DNA of 64,000 nucleotides from Stentor coeruleus (GCA_001970955.1 MPUH01000092.1:48272-112271), one strand, 5' to 3'; counted from the stretch's first letter, positions 40,918 through 51,421 are shown. Notes: generated by a model from the letters alone, not told the origin. Made by a program: numbers and translations.

Positions 40918-42549
40918 CTAAAACCCTTTACTTCCTATCCCTCTTCTAACCTCATCTTTTCTATACAGCATCATAAAATGTGTACTTATCGTCAATACAA
41001 TCATAACTTTGCTCATAATCATAATCCCATCCCAATCCATAAGTTTTTGTATAGTTTGTATAAGCCCATCAATCCCAAAACTAAACCCAACAAGATTAGC
41101 AATAACCATCAAGCATTCATAAACTCCACCAGAAATTGCACACATCCAAGAAAAACTTAAGGTTTTTCTAAACTCAGCCATTTTAGTTTGGGCGAAATAA
41201 GCTTTAACTAAAACTTCAGGCATAATAAAAAGACACATACCCCAACCCCAAAATAAAAGGCTTAAAGTTAAATCATGCCAAATAGCTACAAAACCAAAAA
41301 CAACCCAAATATTGTAGATTTTATAACGACTTCCACCTAATGGGATGAATAAATATCTTATAAGCCATTGATTAAAAGCACGATGCCACATACGCCAAAA
41401 ACCTTCAAAACAGTAGTTGTTTGACATACATCGGCCCATGTTTTCTGGGCTTTCAATACCGTCGAAAAGGGCCCAGATACGGAAGAATCTCCAAATGACT
41501 ATGAATTTAAGCCAGATCCATTTTAGAATGAAATATGAAGCTATTATCAGTTCGTATGGGGTCATTTGTAATAAAATATTACGATTTTCTATGTTACTGG
41601 CTATAGTTGGGAAATAGAGATTGTGAATAAACCATAAGAGGACTAAGAAAGTGCCTAAGAAACGTAATATGTATATTATGAGATTTTTTGAACTAATTGT
41701 CTGTTGAGGAAGATAAACTTGTGATATCCAAGAATTATAAGTTGTTGTTGGACCTGCTAAATAAAGTGGAGCATAAAGAGTGTATGCTAAAAAACTAGCC
41801 AAAGTGTAAATTTCAGCATGGCTTTCAGCTCGGTATTTTAAGCAGAAGATTTTTTCGGAACACTCATCGCATTTTACAATATGCTTTTCATGAGTTGGAA
41901 CTAGTTTATCAGTTAACTTCCAGTGATAGTCCATCATAAAACTGATAATTTTCAACATACACAGATTATTGACTCTATGCCACTTCAAAAGCTGAGGTAA
42001 ATCATCTAAAAACCCTAAACTCTGATTAAACCAAGCAAACCTAAACCCATCATAATACTCAGCTAGTAAAAGAAAAGCTAAATTCCCTATCCAAACCAAT
42101 ATAGGGAAAAATTTATTTCTAGCCAAGATTTTCGCAAAAACATAATTACATAGTATCAAAGCTAACAAAAAACAAATTCCAGCGGTATGAAGGAAAATAC
42201 CAAAAGCTATTCCAAAAACTATATAAAAGTAAATCGATAAAATCTTTGATTGACTGAAATAAAAAATCCCTCTACGCAAAATTATAAACGAAATTGCTAT
42301 CATAAGTACTACTGGAAGACATTCTAAAAATATTCTAAGTTGACCATCTTCAGAGTCTATATTTTTACCAGGAAAATAAGGACTTTCTTTAACACCCACA
42401 ATTTTATTTGTTGAGATTAGATTTTGTGAATAAGCATAAGCATCTGTGATCATGAATGATAAAGCTAACATAGTGAAGGCAAAAGATAGAAAAAGCTCAA
42501 GTTTTTTAAGAGTTAAATTTGCTTTTGGGTCTCCTGGCTTAATAAACAT
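40918..42549 (-). CDS. MBOAT acyltransferase, GUP1-like, copy 1 (543 aa)
   Basis: A multi-pass membrane protein with the GUP1/MBOAT core: YCFEGFWRMWHRAFNQWLIR, YLFIPLGGSRYKIYN, then FVAIWHDLTLSLLFWGWG with the presumed catalytic His near residue 424. It ends in another membrane segment. GUP1 proteins act in the ER, where they remodel GPI anchors or affect glycerol-lipid metabolism in fungi. A hydrophilic loop has CDECSEKIFCLK with clustered cysteines. It shares length and most sequence with the gene at 44158, so the two are duplicates on the same strand, separated by a plus-strand gene. The stop is TAG. Confidence 0.88.
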   Translation of the reverse strand: MFIKPGDPKANLTLKKLELFLSFAFTMLALSFMITDAYAYSQNLISTNKIVGVKESPYFPGKNIDSEDGQLRIFLECLPVVLMIAISFIILRRGIFYFSQSKILSIYFYIVFGIAFGIFLHTAGICFLLALILCNYVFAKILARNKFFPILVWIGNLAFLLLAEYYDGFRFAWFNQSLGFLDDLPQLLKWHRVNNLCMLKIISFMMDYHWKLTDKLVPTHEKHIVKCDECSEKIFCLKYRAESHAEIYTLASFLAYTLYAPLYLAGPTTTYNSWISQVYLPQQTISSKNLIIYILRFLGTFLVLLWFIHNLYFPTIASNIENRNILLQMTPYELIIASYFILKWIWLKFIVIWRFFRIWALFDGIESPENMGRCMSNNYCFEGFWRMWHRAFNQWLIRYLFIPLGGSRYKIYNIWVVFGFVAIWHDLTLSLLFWGWGMCLFIMPEVLVKAYFAQTKMAEFRKTLSFSWMCAISGGVYECLMVIANLVGFSFGIDGLIQTIQKLMDWDGIMIMSKVMIVLTISTHFMMLYRKDEVRRGIGSKGF

Positions 42550-43411
42550 TTTTATTAGATGGAATGGATTTTGTAGTTGATATAATAATGTGTGAATAGA
42601 TTAGGAATTTTTATTTTTTTAAGGTGTGTTAGTAGTTGGATTATATTGAATATTTGCTGTTAGAAAATAAAAAAATATTTTTTTTGTGTAAGAGAATTAA
42701 AGGTTTTTAAGAATACTGAAGGTTAGGCAGGTTTTGAAGAAGGACTTGGAGAAAAGGGTGAATCTGAAAGTAGATTTTTCGAAAGGGAAGATTTTGGCTT
42801 GGAGATCTATTATGAATTGGAGTTTTGCCCTTTTATTTATTAATATAAATTTTAGAATAGATTTGCAAGAAATAATGGTTGTTATAGGATTACATTTTTT
42901 TTAGGAATAGCTATTGAGGTTAGGGTTTGGGTTTCCCAATTATTTTTATAGGATGTTGTGCTGATAGTTTTATAATGGTAAATATGTTAAAATTATCGTA
43001 GAAGGAAATAATCATTTTTTATTCACTGATAGATTGTGTTATGCTATGATTTTAATAATAATAAGTTGAAGTTTAATTTTATTATTTGGTTAAATCTGAG
43101 TATCTTCTAGATACCTAAAAATCACTATAAGCATCTAAGCTAATTGAAATTATAATTTATTATTAACTATACAACAATAAAATTTATATCATCCTTTACA
43201 TGCTCAAGTTCAAAAAATATTATAAACCACATATCAACTTAGGAACCCTTCAATTTAACTTAATCTCAAAAAAACCAAAAAATTTCCCAACTTTTCTCAT
43301 CATTAAAATCCTAAAAAAAAAAGCCTAAACGCATCATAAAAATCGCATCAATCAAAAATCTTATAACAAAAATCTTGATCTCCTAATAAACCAAATCATT
43401 CCCCTAATAAA
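42550..43411. other. Divergent intergenic region
   Basis: About 860 nt. C-poor on the plus strand near the MBOAT gene, then G-poor and C-rich from 43200 to the next plus-strand start. No gene is seen. Confidence 0.4.
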
Positions 43412-44074
43412 ATGGCAGGGGCAAAAACCCTTTCATTCGCTCAAATCTGTTTAGACCTATCCTGCTTATTAATAATCATCTTCAGCTACTTCAATAAAGT
43501 TTTCACCTACATGAACGATTACACTGTGCGTATTCTCAAAATCACATACGAATTCACTGACCCTCAAACAAAATTAGATGCTTTTGTCACATGTTATTAC
43601 GATGACTTCAACAATTACTTCTGTGATAAACAGCCAAATATTGAAGGTATGACAGAAATCTGTGATAATCTCGACAACTTTAAATCAGCAGGTATTGTCT
43701 ATATTGTAATAAGTTCATTTGCAATGATTACAATCATCATGTCAATAATACATATTGTAGCCAGATTATTCGAAGCTGAAAAATCAATACTTTTATTTCA
43801 TTATTATCATTTAATATACCCTTGTATTTTAGGTATCGCCACAGCATGTTATTTAGGAATCACTGAAATTTTTACCCTAAGCCCACCTAAAGATAAAGAT
43901 AATGACCAGGTTAGTCCACAAATCGGCATTGCAGCTATATTTCTAGCCCAAGTCTTATCTTTAATAAGCATGGGTTTTTATTATTTAACTAGGAAAAAAG
44001 TATTAAAAGCTATCAAAGTTTCTGATGCAAAACCTTTGAAAAATGATCATGATGAAGATATTCCTCAAGAATAA
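43412..44074 (+). CDS. Four-helix membrane protein (220 aa)
   Basis: Four hydrophobic segments: about 11-25 (CLDLSCLLIIIFSYF), 97-120 (IVYIVISSFAMITIIMSII), 130-150 (YHLIYPCILGIATACYLGI) and 170-190 (IGIAAIFLAQVLSLISMGF). A large polar loop with cysteines lies between the first two (CYYDDFNNYFC..EICDN), giving a tetraspan, claudin-like layout. The tail is charged. No family could be named. It sits between the two GUP1-like copies, which may only reflect how they duplicated. The stop is TAA. Confidence 0.65.
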   Translation: MAGAKTLSFAQICLDLSCLLIIIFSYFNKVFTYMNDYTVRILKITYEFTDPQTKLDAFVTCYYDDFNNYFCDKQPNIEGMTEICDNLDNFKSAGIVYIVISSFAMITIIMSIIHIVARLFEAEKSILLFHYYHLIYPCILGIATACYLGITEIFTLSPPKDKDNDQVSPQIGIAAIFLAQVLSLISMGFYYLTRKKVLKAIKVSDAKPLKNDHDEDIPQE

Positions 44075-44157
44075 TATTCATAAATCAATTTGCCAAAATT
44101 AAACATAAGATCAAATATTAGGCATTTAGTTTTTTTTTTATAAGAATATGTATTTAG

Positions 44158-45789
44158 CTAATAACCTTTATCTTTTATTCCTCTTCTAGTTTCATCTTCT
44201 CTATACATAAGCATAAAATGCGTTCCAAAGATTAGTGAGATTAAAACTTTGATCATAAGTAAAAGGCCATCCCAATTCAACAACCCTTCTAATGCAATTT
44301 TCAAACCTGTAAGCCCAAAACTAAAGCCAACAAGGTTTGCCATGACCATAAGGCATATATAAAATCCTCCAGATATTGCACGCATCCATGAATAAGTTAA
44401 AGTTTTCCTGAAATTTGCCATTTTCGGACTGGCAAAATAAGCTTTTACAAGAACTTCTGGCATAATAAAAAGACACATACCCCAACCCCAGGCTAAAAGG
44501 TTAAGAGTCATATCATGCCAAAGAGCGACATATCCAAAAACAATCCAAATATTGAAGATTTTATAACGACTGCCTCCTAATGGAATAAAAAGGTATCTAA
44601 TAAGCCATTGATTAAATGATCGATGCCACATACGCCAAAAGCTTTCAAAACAATAACTATTAGTCATACATCTTCCCATGTTTTCTAAGCTTTCAATACC
44701 ATCAAAAAGTGCCCAAATACGAGAATATCGCCAAATCATAGTAAATTTAAGCCAGATCCAATTAAGGATTAAATAAGATGTTACTATGAGTTCATATGGA
44801 GTCATACCATCTAAAATATGTCGATTACTTGAATTGTTAGCTATAGTTGGGAAGTAAAGATAGTGAATAAACCAAAGTAGTATTAATAAAATAAAACTAA
44901 ACCTTAGAATATATATGATTAATCGTTTCCGGTCATATGTTTGCTGTGGGATTTCCACTTGTGAAATCCAAGCATTATATGTAAGTGTGGGTCCGGCTAA
45001 GTATAATGGTGGATAGAAATTATAAGCTATAAAGCACAGTAAATTATACCTATCAGCATGAAAATCCATTCTAAACTTCAAACACATAACATCTTCTTTA
45101 CATTCATCACATTTACTCATATGCTTTTCATGTGTAGGGATCATCTTATTCGAAACCTTCCAATGATAATCAACTAAAAAACTCACAACTTTTAGCATAC
45201 ACAAATTATTCACTCTATACCAACTAAGTATAACAGGAAAATCATCTAAAAAGCTTAAATTTTTTGCAACCCACGCAAACTTAAACCCATGATAATACTC
45301 TGCCATCATCATAAAGCTCAGATTCCCAATCCAAATCACCAAAGGAAATCCTTTTATCCCACCCATAGTCGAAGCTGCAACATAATTCGATAAAATCATA
45401 CCAAGCAAAAATAATACCCCAGGACCATGTATATATGCAGCATATCCTAAACCAAACACTGCATAGTAGTATAAGGACAATGTTACTGATTTGTGTATAT
45501 GAAATAGTATTCTTCGAAGAACAACAAAAATCATCGCTACAAGGGTCATTAGTGGAAGATTTTCAAGAAAAGCTTTTAATTGACCATCATTTTGATCAAC
45601 TTTTGTGTTTGAAATGTAAGGACTGTTCACTACACCTGCAATCTTATATTTGGATGAAAGGGTATCTGTGATGTAGTAACCATCACGAAGTAAGAAGAGT
45701 GCTGGGATTCCAAACAAACTTAAAGCTAGTAACATTTCAACTCTTTTCCATGGAAGCATATCTTTTGCAACATTTGGAGGGAGAAACAT
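44158..45789 (-). CDS. MBOAT acyltransferase, GUP1-like, copy 2 (543 aa)
   Basis: Same length and layout as the gene at 40918: YCFESFWRMWHRSFNQWLIR, YLFIPLGGSRYKIFN and VALWHDMTLNLLAWGWG with the presumed active His near residue 424. The cysteine-rich loop (CDECKEDVMCLK) and the C-terminus (RRGIKDKGY) are also shared. Differences are concentrated in the N-terminal membrane segments and loops. Two intact copies suggest either dosage or split specificity. The stop is TAG, 84 nt from the stop of the tetraspan gene. Confidence 0.88.
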   Translation of the reverse strand: MFLPPNVAKDMLPWKRVEMLLALSLFGIPALFLLRDGYYITDTLSSKYKIAGVVNSPYISNTKVDQNDGQLKAFLENLPLMTLVAMIFVVLRRILFHIHKSVTLSLYYYAVFGLGYAAYIHGPGVLFLLGMILSNYVAASTMGGIKGFPLVIWIGNLSFMMMAEYYHGFKFAWVAKNLSFLDDFPVILSWYRVNNLCMLKVVSFLVDYHWKVSNKMIPTHEKHMSKCDECKEDVMCLKFRMDFHADRYNLLCFIAYNFYPPLYLAGPTLTYNAWISQVEIPQQTYDRKRLIIYILRFSFILLILLWFIHYLYFPTIANNSSNRHILDGMTPYELIVTSYLILNWIWLKFTMIWRYSRIWALFDGIESLENMGRCMTNSYCFESFWRMWHRSFNQWLIRYLFIPLGGSRYKIFNIWIVFGYVALWHDMTLNLLAWGWGMCLFIMPEVLVKAYFASPKMANFRKTLTYSWMRAISGGFYICLMVMANLVGFSFGLTGLKIALEGLLNWDGLLLMIKVLISLIFGTHFMLMYREDETRRGIKDKGY

Positions 45790-46279
45790 TTTTACTACAG
45801 TGATAGGAAGATTGTCGGATTATTAAAAATTTTAAATTTTTGATAGGCTTAGACGAGTTTGTGGGAGAAAATTTTGCGATTTGAAGGATTTTGTGAGAGA
45901 AATTATGGGAATTGAAGGATTTTGTCATGGGAAATGTAGGAAAATGAAGGAAATTGTGGTAGAAAATATTGGAAATTGAAAGGTTTTGTGGTAAAAGGAA
46001 TTTTAATTTAGGATTTTTTTTTGTGTTGGTGGGTTTAAGAAGAGAAGGTAGATGATGATAAATGGTTTATGATTTGAAGGATTTGTGGATTTTTGTAGGT
46101 TAAAACATGGGATAAACTTGATTTAGAAGATCGTATAAAATTTTACATTTTTCGATACAAAAGTATAAATCAAGGTAAAATCTATAAGGATAATATAAAA
46201 ACAATTCATGCAAGAAATTGATTTTCTTTAGTTTTGAATAATTATGATAGTAATAAATACTAATTATAGACAATGATAA
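45790..46279. other. Divergent intergenic region
   Basis: About 490 nt between the MBOAT copy and the UBA/UBC gene, dominated by the 32-bp repeat array listed separately. No gene. Confidence 0.45.
45861..45999. repeat. Imperfect 32-bp tandem repeat, four copies and a partial fifth
   Basis: Units start at 45861, 45893, 45924, 45956 and 45988 (periods 32, 31, 32, 32). Each has a form near gtgggagaaa...gaaggatttt. The copies are clearly diverged. The array is C-poor on the plus strand and lies in the 5' region of the minus-strand MBOAT copy 2. Confidence 0.7.
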
Positions 46280-49189
46280 ATGGATGATGAAACTTTAGCT
46301 CAAGGCTTATCCCAGCTTTTGACTATGGGTTTTGATGAAAAAAAAGCTTTATATGCTTTGCTTCAAGCATCTAGCTTTGAAGAAGCTTTAGATATACTTC
46401 TAAATGGTTCTCACTCAGCATCTGTAACAAATTACCCTGAGTATTCAAATCCACCTAAAATTGATGCAAAGCCAAATTCTAGCCAAAATACTTTTTCACC
46501 AAAAAAACCTTATGTTCCTGAGTTAATTAAAAACCTTCCAATTTCTCCTCATGTACCTTTGCCAGAGCAAAATTATAAACATATGGGAAATATAAATTTA
46601 CCAACAGAACTTCCTATAAACCAAAATTCAAACCGAATACCTGGTAATCTAAATCAAACCGGGGGCATCAAACCTCAGATATTTAAATGCCCTGGACCTC
46701 AAACAGTTTTGCAAAATATGCCTTTTCATGCTCCTCCTATAATTCCCAAAGTGCAGGTTTCTAGTGTACCTTTGGTTCCTAAACTTGCACCAGCATCTGT
46801 TCCTATACCCCCTGTATCAAACCCAGCACAACATAATCCATCTAATTCATCTCAAGCTTTTATTCCCTTGAATCAACCTCAAATACCAGTTCCAGTATTA
46901 AAATCTGAATCTTCATCAGGATTATTAAATAACCCTCTTCTTCAAATACCACCAAACCCTTCAGGACCATCATCAATGCCAAACGTTCTTCAAGTACCGA
47001 AATTTATTCAAAATCCAATTCTATCAAATCAAAAAAGCTCTTTACTTTTGCAAAACCCTCAAAAAAACATAGAAAACAGTGCTAAAATTTCGACAGTATC
47101 CCCAACCCCAATCCTCAAAGTTCATCAAGAATCAACACTAGTTCCTAAACTAAACCAAATGCCAATACCTCAGCCAAATACCCCAGCTTTAAACATGGGT
47201 TTTAATTCAAATACAGGAATACTAAAAGATAGCTTCATTCCTGATTATCCTGAATCATATCCTAAGCCTAGTATCCCTATAACAAATGAATATCCTAAAA
47301 TTCAAGTTCCAATTAATCTTTCAATGCCATTGACACAAAAATTAGAACAAAAACCAAACTTTACTCAAATATCAATAACAGATCCTCCTTCAGTATCTCA
47401 AAAACCTATATTAAATATTCAAAATCTTCCTTTAATACCTATACCAAATATTCAAATTCCTCCTTCAAAACCTATACCAAATATTCAAGGTCCTCTTTCA
47501 TTACCTCAAAAGCCTCCTCCACAAATTTTCCCTAGCAATCCTTTTCCAGTTCCCAATAGCCAATTCCTTCCTCCTTTAATCCCTCAAAAGCCAATACCAA
47601 AAGACCCAAACCCTTATATAAACCCATCAAATCATTATCAAAACTTCCCAAAATCTCAATCCCTACAAGAAAACTACAAAGAATTCTTAAGAAACGCGTT
47701 AAAAATCAAAAACTTCCCCATCGAAGCAATTGAAGATGTTGTAAAATCTTGTACCAGCAATGAAGAAGCACTTTTAATCCTCGGCATCCCAACATATTAC
47801 AAAGATTTACCAATATCTGAAATCCCTATGGAAATCGACCAATCTCAAAACTTTATATCAGAAGACATCTCAGAAAACGATATAAAATTCCAGTTAATTA
47901 AAAATGGAGTTGATATTGAAACAGCTGAATTACTTGCCCAAACATGTTCATCATTAGAAGAAGCATATCATAATCTTGGTCCACAAACATATAATTTTTC
48001 TAAACCCCCAATTATAATCCAACCTAAAACTAATCCTCAACATTTTAAAAATCAACCAATGTCATATATTCCAAAAAATTCATTATTTCAAAATATTCAA
48101 CCTATGCCATCTAATAATTTATATCATCCAATATTCCCAAAATTTTCTAATTCAATACCAAATCAAAACAAAAATGAGTATTTTAATTATGGGATTCATT
48201 CACCAATATCTAAATATTATGATAGCGATATTGATAGTGATAGTGATGATTATGAATATTCTCATTATAAGAATAATTATGATAGATCACAACTTGTAAA
48301 TCTTAGTGGACCATCAGAAAATGATCCTATTGCTCCTGATGCTAAAACTGAGTATTTTGAGAGGCTTAAAGATTATCGTATGATTATAAGTGAAGATAAT
48401 ACTGTTTTTATGAATTTTAGTATTAATGAAGTTGTAAATGATAACCCTCAGACACTTAAACGTATTAACGCTGAAATGAAAACACTTTTTAAATCGGTTC
48501 CATGTGATTCTGCAGCTTCTATTTTTGTTATGTTTGATTCGGAATGTAATCATAAAGTTAAATTTTTGTTGAGTGGGACTGTTGATACACCTTATGCTCA
48601 TGGACTTTATCTTTTTGATGTACTTTTACCTTCAAATTACCCTGCTGTACCACCTAAGGTAAATTTGACTACGACTGGAGAACGGAAGTTTAGGTTTAAT
48701 CCAAATCTTTATGAAACAGGATATGTATGTTTATCTATTATTGGAACATGGTCAGGAAATCCTAATGAACAATGGAATCCATCTTCTAGCACATTATTAC
48801 AAGTTATGCTATCAATCCAAAGCTTGGTCATGGATAATAATATCATACAAAAAGAACCCTCCTTTCATAACATCCCTCACGATTCAATAGAAAATCTCAG
48901 TTACCAACTAGAAGTAAAATATGGCAACCTAAAATTCGCCATGATCGACCAACTGAAAAACCCACCAAAAGGTTTTGAAACCATCATTAAAGAGCATTTC
49001 AAAATCAAAAAGCAAGAAATACTAAAAACTGCATCAGAATGGGTACAAGAAGCTCACAATTTCAAACATAAAAATTACAAAACATTACAAAACGAATATA
49101 TAAGCCAAATTTTAATGTCTAAAGGTCCAGGTAAAGCATTTCAAGAAGCATATAATGAGCTTCAAAATTTGTTATTAGGATTAAATTAA
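46280..49189 (+). CDS. UBA-containing ubiquitin-conjugating enzyme, UBE2O/BIRC6-type UBC (969 aa)
   Basis: The N-terminus is a UBA domain (LSQLLTMGFDEKKALYALLQ, 1-45). A proline-rich region of ~400 residues follows, then two more UBA-like helical units near 466-505 and 533-565 (each with SNEEALLIL or SSLEEAYHNL) and an acidic DSDIDSDSDD patch. A large UBC domain fills about 695-870 with FRFNPNLYETGYVCLSIIGT. Cys817 is the predicted active site, and the PNLY..GxVCLS and W..NP segments are those of the BIRC6/UBE2O class. It should accept ubiquitin (or a like protein) and may act as a combined E2/E3. UBA domains could hold ubiquitinated substrates. Only 32 nt separate its stop from the next gene's ATG. 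Confidence 0.88.
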   Translation: MDDETLAQGLSQLLTMGFDEKKALYALLQASSFEEALDILLNGSHSASVTNYPEYSNPPKIDAKPNSSQNTFSPKKPYVPELIKNLPISPHVPLPEQNYKHMGNINLPTELPINQNSNRIPGNLNQTGGIKPQIFKCPGPQTVLQNMPFHAPPIIPKVQVSSVPLVPKLAPASVPIPPVSNPAQHNPSNSSQAFIPLNQPQIPVPVLKSESSSGLLNNPLLQIPPNPSGPSSMPNVLQVPKFIQNPILSNQKSSLLLQNPQKNIENSAKISTVSPTPILKVHQESTLVPKLNQMPIPQPNTPALNMGFNSNTGILKDSFIPDYPESYPKPSIPITNEYPKIQVPINLSMPLTQKLEQKPNFTQISITDPPSVSQKPILNIQNLPLIPIPNIQIPPSKPIPNIQGPLSLPQKPPPQIFPSNPFPVPNSQFLPPLIPQKPIPKDPNPYINPSNHYQNFPKSQSLQENYKEFLRNALKIKNFPIEAIEDVVKSCTSNEEALLILGIPTYYKDLPISEIPMEIDQSQNFISEDISENDIKFQLIKNGVDIETAELLAQTCSSLEEAYHNLGPQTYNFSKPPIIIQPKTNPQHFKNQPMSYIPKNSLFQNIQPMPSNNLYHPIFPKFSNSIPNQNKNEYFNYGIHSPISKYYDSDIDSDSDDYEYSHYKNNYDRSQLVNLSGPSENDPIAPDAKTEYFERLKDYRMIISEDNTVFMNFSINEVVNDNPQTLKRINAEMKTLFKSVPCDSAASIFVMFDSECNHKVKFLLSGTVDTPYAHGLYLFDVLLPSNYPAVPPKVNLTTTGERKFRFNPNLYETGYVCLSIIGTWSGNPNEQWNPSSSTLLQVMLSIQSLVMDNNIIQKEPSFHNIPHDSIENLSYQLEVKYGNLKFAMIDQLKNPPKGFETIIKEHFKIKKQEILKTASEWVQEAHNFKHKNYKTLQNEYISQILMSKGPGKAFQEAYNELQNLLLGLN

Positions 49190-49213
49190 ATGCTAGTATA
49201 AGTATTTAAAAAG

Positions 49214-49221
49214 TATATAAA
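49214..49221 (+). promoter_or_regulatory. TATATAAA abutting the copine start codon
   Basis: The 32-nt gap between the two genes ends with TATATAAA directly before the ATG. If it is a core promoter, the copine message has practically no leader; otherwise copine depends on the upstream transcript. Confidence 0.3.
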
Positions 49222-50751
49222 ATGGATTTTACTGAAAGAAAAAATTCAATTGAGTTCACGCTTTCTGCAAAATTGATTGAGGATTTTGTGGATAGTAATA
49301 GAGAATGTTTTTGTTTTATTGAAATGAAGACTAATGGTCAGGAATGGGTAGAATTAAATCGGACCAAGCTTGTGTCAATGACTCAAAACATTGAATGGAC
49401 TGACGAACTTGAAGTTGAATATAAATTCCATAACCAACAAGACTTGAGAGTTACGGTTTTTAAGGTGTTAGATGGAGAAAATCATCTTGTGGGACAAACT
49501 ACAGAAGAGCTTAGAAGTTTGTTGAACCCATTGACTGAAAGAACTTTGATTAACATTGATAGTCAGGAAGTTGGGGTATTGATATTAAAATGTGAGGAAT
49601 CAGAAGAAACCAAATCAAAAATCGTCTTTGAACTTAGAGCTGAAGGTCTTGAGGATCTTGACGTATGGGACAAAAGCGACCCTTACCTCAAAATTTTCAG
49701 AGAAAGTCGTTCAGGTTGGCTTCTGATCCACGAAACCAAAGTTATTCCTGATACTCTGAATCCTCATTGGGAAGTTATCGCTATGGATTTTTATCATTTC
49801 TGCCATTGTAACCCTAACACCCAAATCCGTATAGAATGTTATGATTGGGACTCTCCAACCAAAAGTGAACTTATTGGTGAAGTAGGTTTTAAAGCTCATG
49901 AACTTCAACAAGGAAAAATATTTACTTTAGTAAATGCATCAAAAATTAAAAAAAATCAAGATTCAGCTTCAGGGAAAATCCTTGTTGAAAGATGTGATAT
50001 GATACCTGAAAAAAGTTTTATTGACTATTTAAGAGATGGAATGAGTATAAATATAACTGTTGGTATTGATTTTACAGCTTCTAATGGATTGATTTCTAAT
50101 AATAATAGTTTGCATTATTTACAAGAAGGGTATCAAAATGAATATGAAAAAGCTTTAAGACTTCTTGGGTCTATATTAAGTGGATATGATACTGATCAGA
50201 AATTTTGTGCATTTGGATTTGGGGGAAAACCTCATTGGGTTAAACCTGTTGGAATTAGACAAGATTTTGCTTTAAATCAACATGAACATCGACCTTTTAT
50301 TGATAGTTTTGAAGGGGTGATTGAATGCTATAGGAAGGTGTTGGAACAGATTACACTTAGTGGGCCAACTTATCTTGCCCCACTTATTAGAAAACAATTA
50401 GAAGTAATTTCTGTTTCCCCTCCTAAGACTTATCATATATTATTGGTTTTTACTGATGGGGAAGTTGATGATTTGGAAGATGTTATTGAGGTGTTAGTTG
50501 AAGCTAGTACGAAACCTTTGAGCATTGTGATTATAGGTCTTGGGTATGAGAGTTTTGGGAAAATGCAAAAGTTAGATGGGGACCAAAAAGACCTCACAAA
50601 TCGTAGAGGTCAAAAATGCGCAAGAGATATAGTCCAATTTGTAAACTATCGTAATTACAAACATGATATAGGGATATTTACTAGGGAAGCTCTTATGGAG
50701 ATCCCGATACAGCTCATGAATTATATGAAAATTAAGAGTTCTAGTAGATAA
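49222..50751 (+). CDS. Copine (509 aa)
   Basis: Two C2 domains followed by a von Willebrand A domain, the copine layout and length. C2B (about 135-240) has WDKSDPYLKIF and ECYDWDS, with the aspartates of a calcium site. C2A (about 1-130) has fewer, so it may bind calcium poorly. The A domain starts near 275 with VGIDFTASNG, a MIDAS-like motif in the form typical of copines, and contains LLVFTDGEVDD. Copines are calcium-dependent phospholipid-binding proteins recruited to membranes. The stop is TAA. Confidence 0.93.
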   Translation: MDFTERKNSIEFTLSAKLIEDFVDSNRECFCFIEMKTNGQEWVELNRTKLVSMTQNIEWTDELEVEYKFHNQQDLRVTVFKVLDGENHLVGQTTEELRSLLNPLTERTLINIDSQEVGVLILKCEESEETKSKIVFELRAEGLEDLDVWDKSDPYLKIFRESRSGWLLIHETKVIPDTLNPHWEVIAMDFYHFCHCNPNTQIRIECYDWDSPTKSELIGEVGFKAHELQQGKIFTLVNASKIKKNQDSASGKILVERCDMIPEKSFIDYLRDGMSINITVGIDFTASNGLISNNNSLHYLQEGYQNEYEKALRLLGSILSGYDTDQKFCAFGFGGKPHWVKPVGIRQDFALNQHEHRPFIDSFEGVIECYRKVLEQITLSGPTYLAPLIRKQLEVISVSPPKTYHILLVFTDGEVDDLEDVIEVLVEASTKPLSIVIIGLGYESFGKMQKLDGDQKDLTNRRGQKCARDIVQFVNYRNYKHDIGIFTREALMEIPIQLMNYMKIKSSSR

Positions 50752-51421
50752 AAACTAAATAGGTTTCTATTATGATATAAAGTATTAGGAAATATGCTTT
50801 TTTAAGTATTTTTATACATAAGCTTTTATAGTTTTTTCTGTAGTTTTATATGACTTTTTTTTTTAAACTTGAAGATTTTAGTTAGAAAATTATTAGAAGG
50901 GCAACAAAAATAAAGGATTTTGTGATGAGCTATTTTTGAGGTAATTTGTGAAGGTAAGATTATAATTTTATGAGTTAGTAAGGAAGTTTGGAAAAGAAAG
51001 TTCTAGAATCTGACCATGTTGAAGTATAAATAATAGTAAAATGCGTGCAAATCATATCAGTATATAATTTTGGGCTTAATAAGAAAATATATATAGGGAT
51101 TATGTTTATTGTCTTTTATTTTTAAGGGTAGACACCATGTGAGATTTTGATGATAATTTTTCACAGCGGGATAATAAGAATTATAAAAATTATCATTGTT
51201 ATAATCCCTGAATCAAACTCAAATCTAATATATTCCCATATCTCTTGGTATTTCACATAAAAAAATAGCCAAAAGCCATATTTATCCTCCCTTCCTTAAC
51301 TTTATTTTTCACATGCAAGTCCCTTAAATTTCCCATCTAAGCATCCTTCCAATCTTATGATCAGTCACCATTTTTCAGACTTTTATCAATAAAACCTGTG
51401 GTAATAAAGTCAGTTAATTAT
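50752..51421. other. Intergenic
   Basis: About 670 nt. The first part is G-rich and C-poor (3' flank of copine). From about 51210 it is G-poor and C-rich (5' flank of the next gene). No gene. Confidence 0.4.

Noticed and set aside
51398-51421. Upstream extension of the TRF4-like gene from a GTG
   Set aside because: GTG starts are not expected in ciliate nuclear genes. An ATG at 51422 is in frame.
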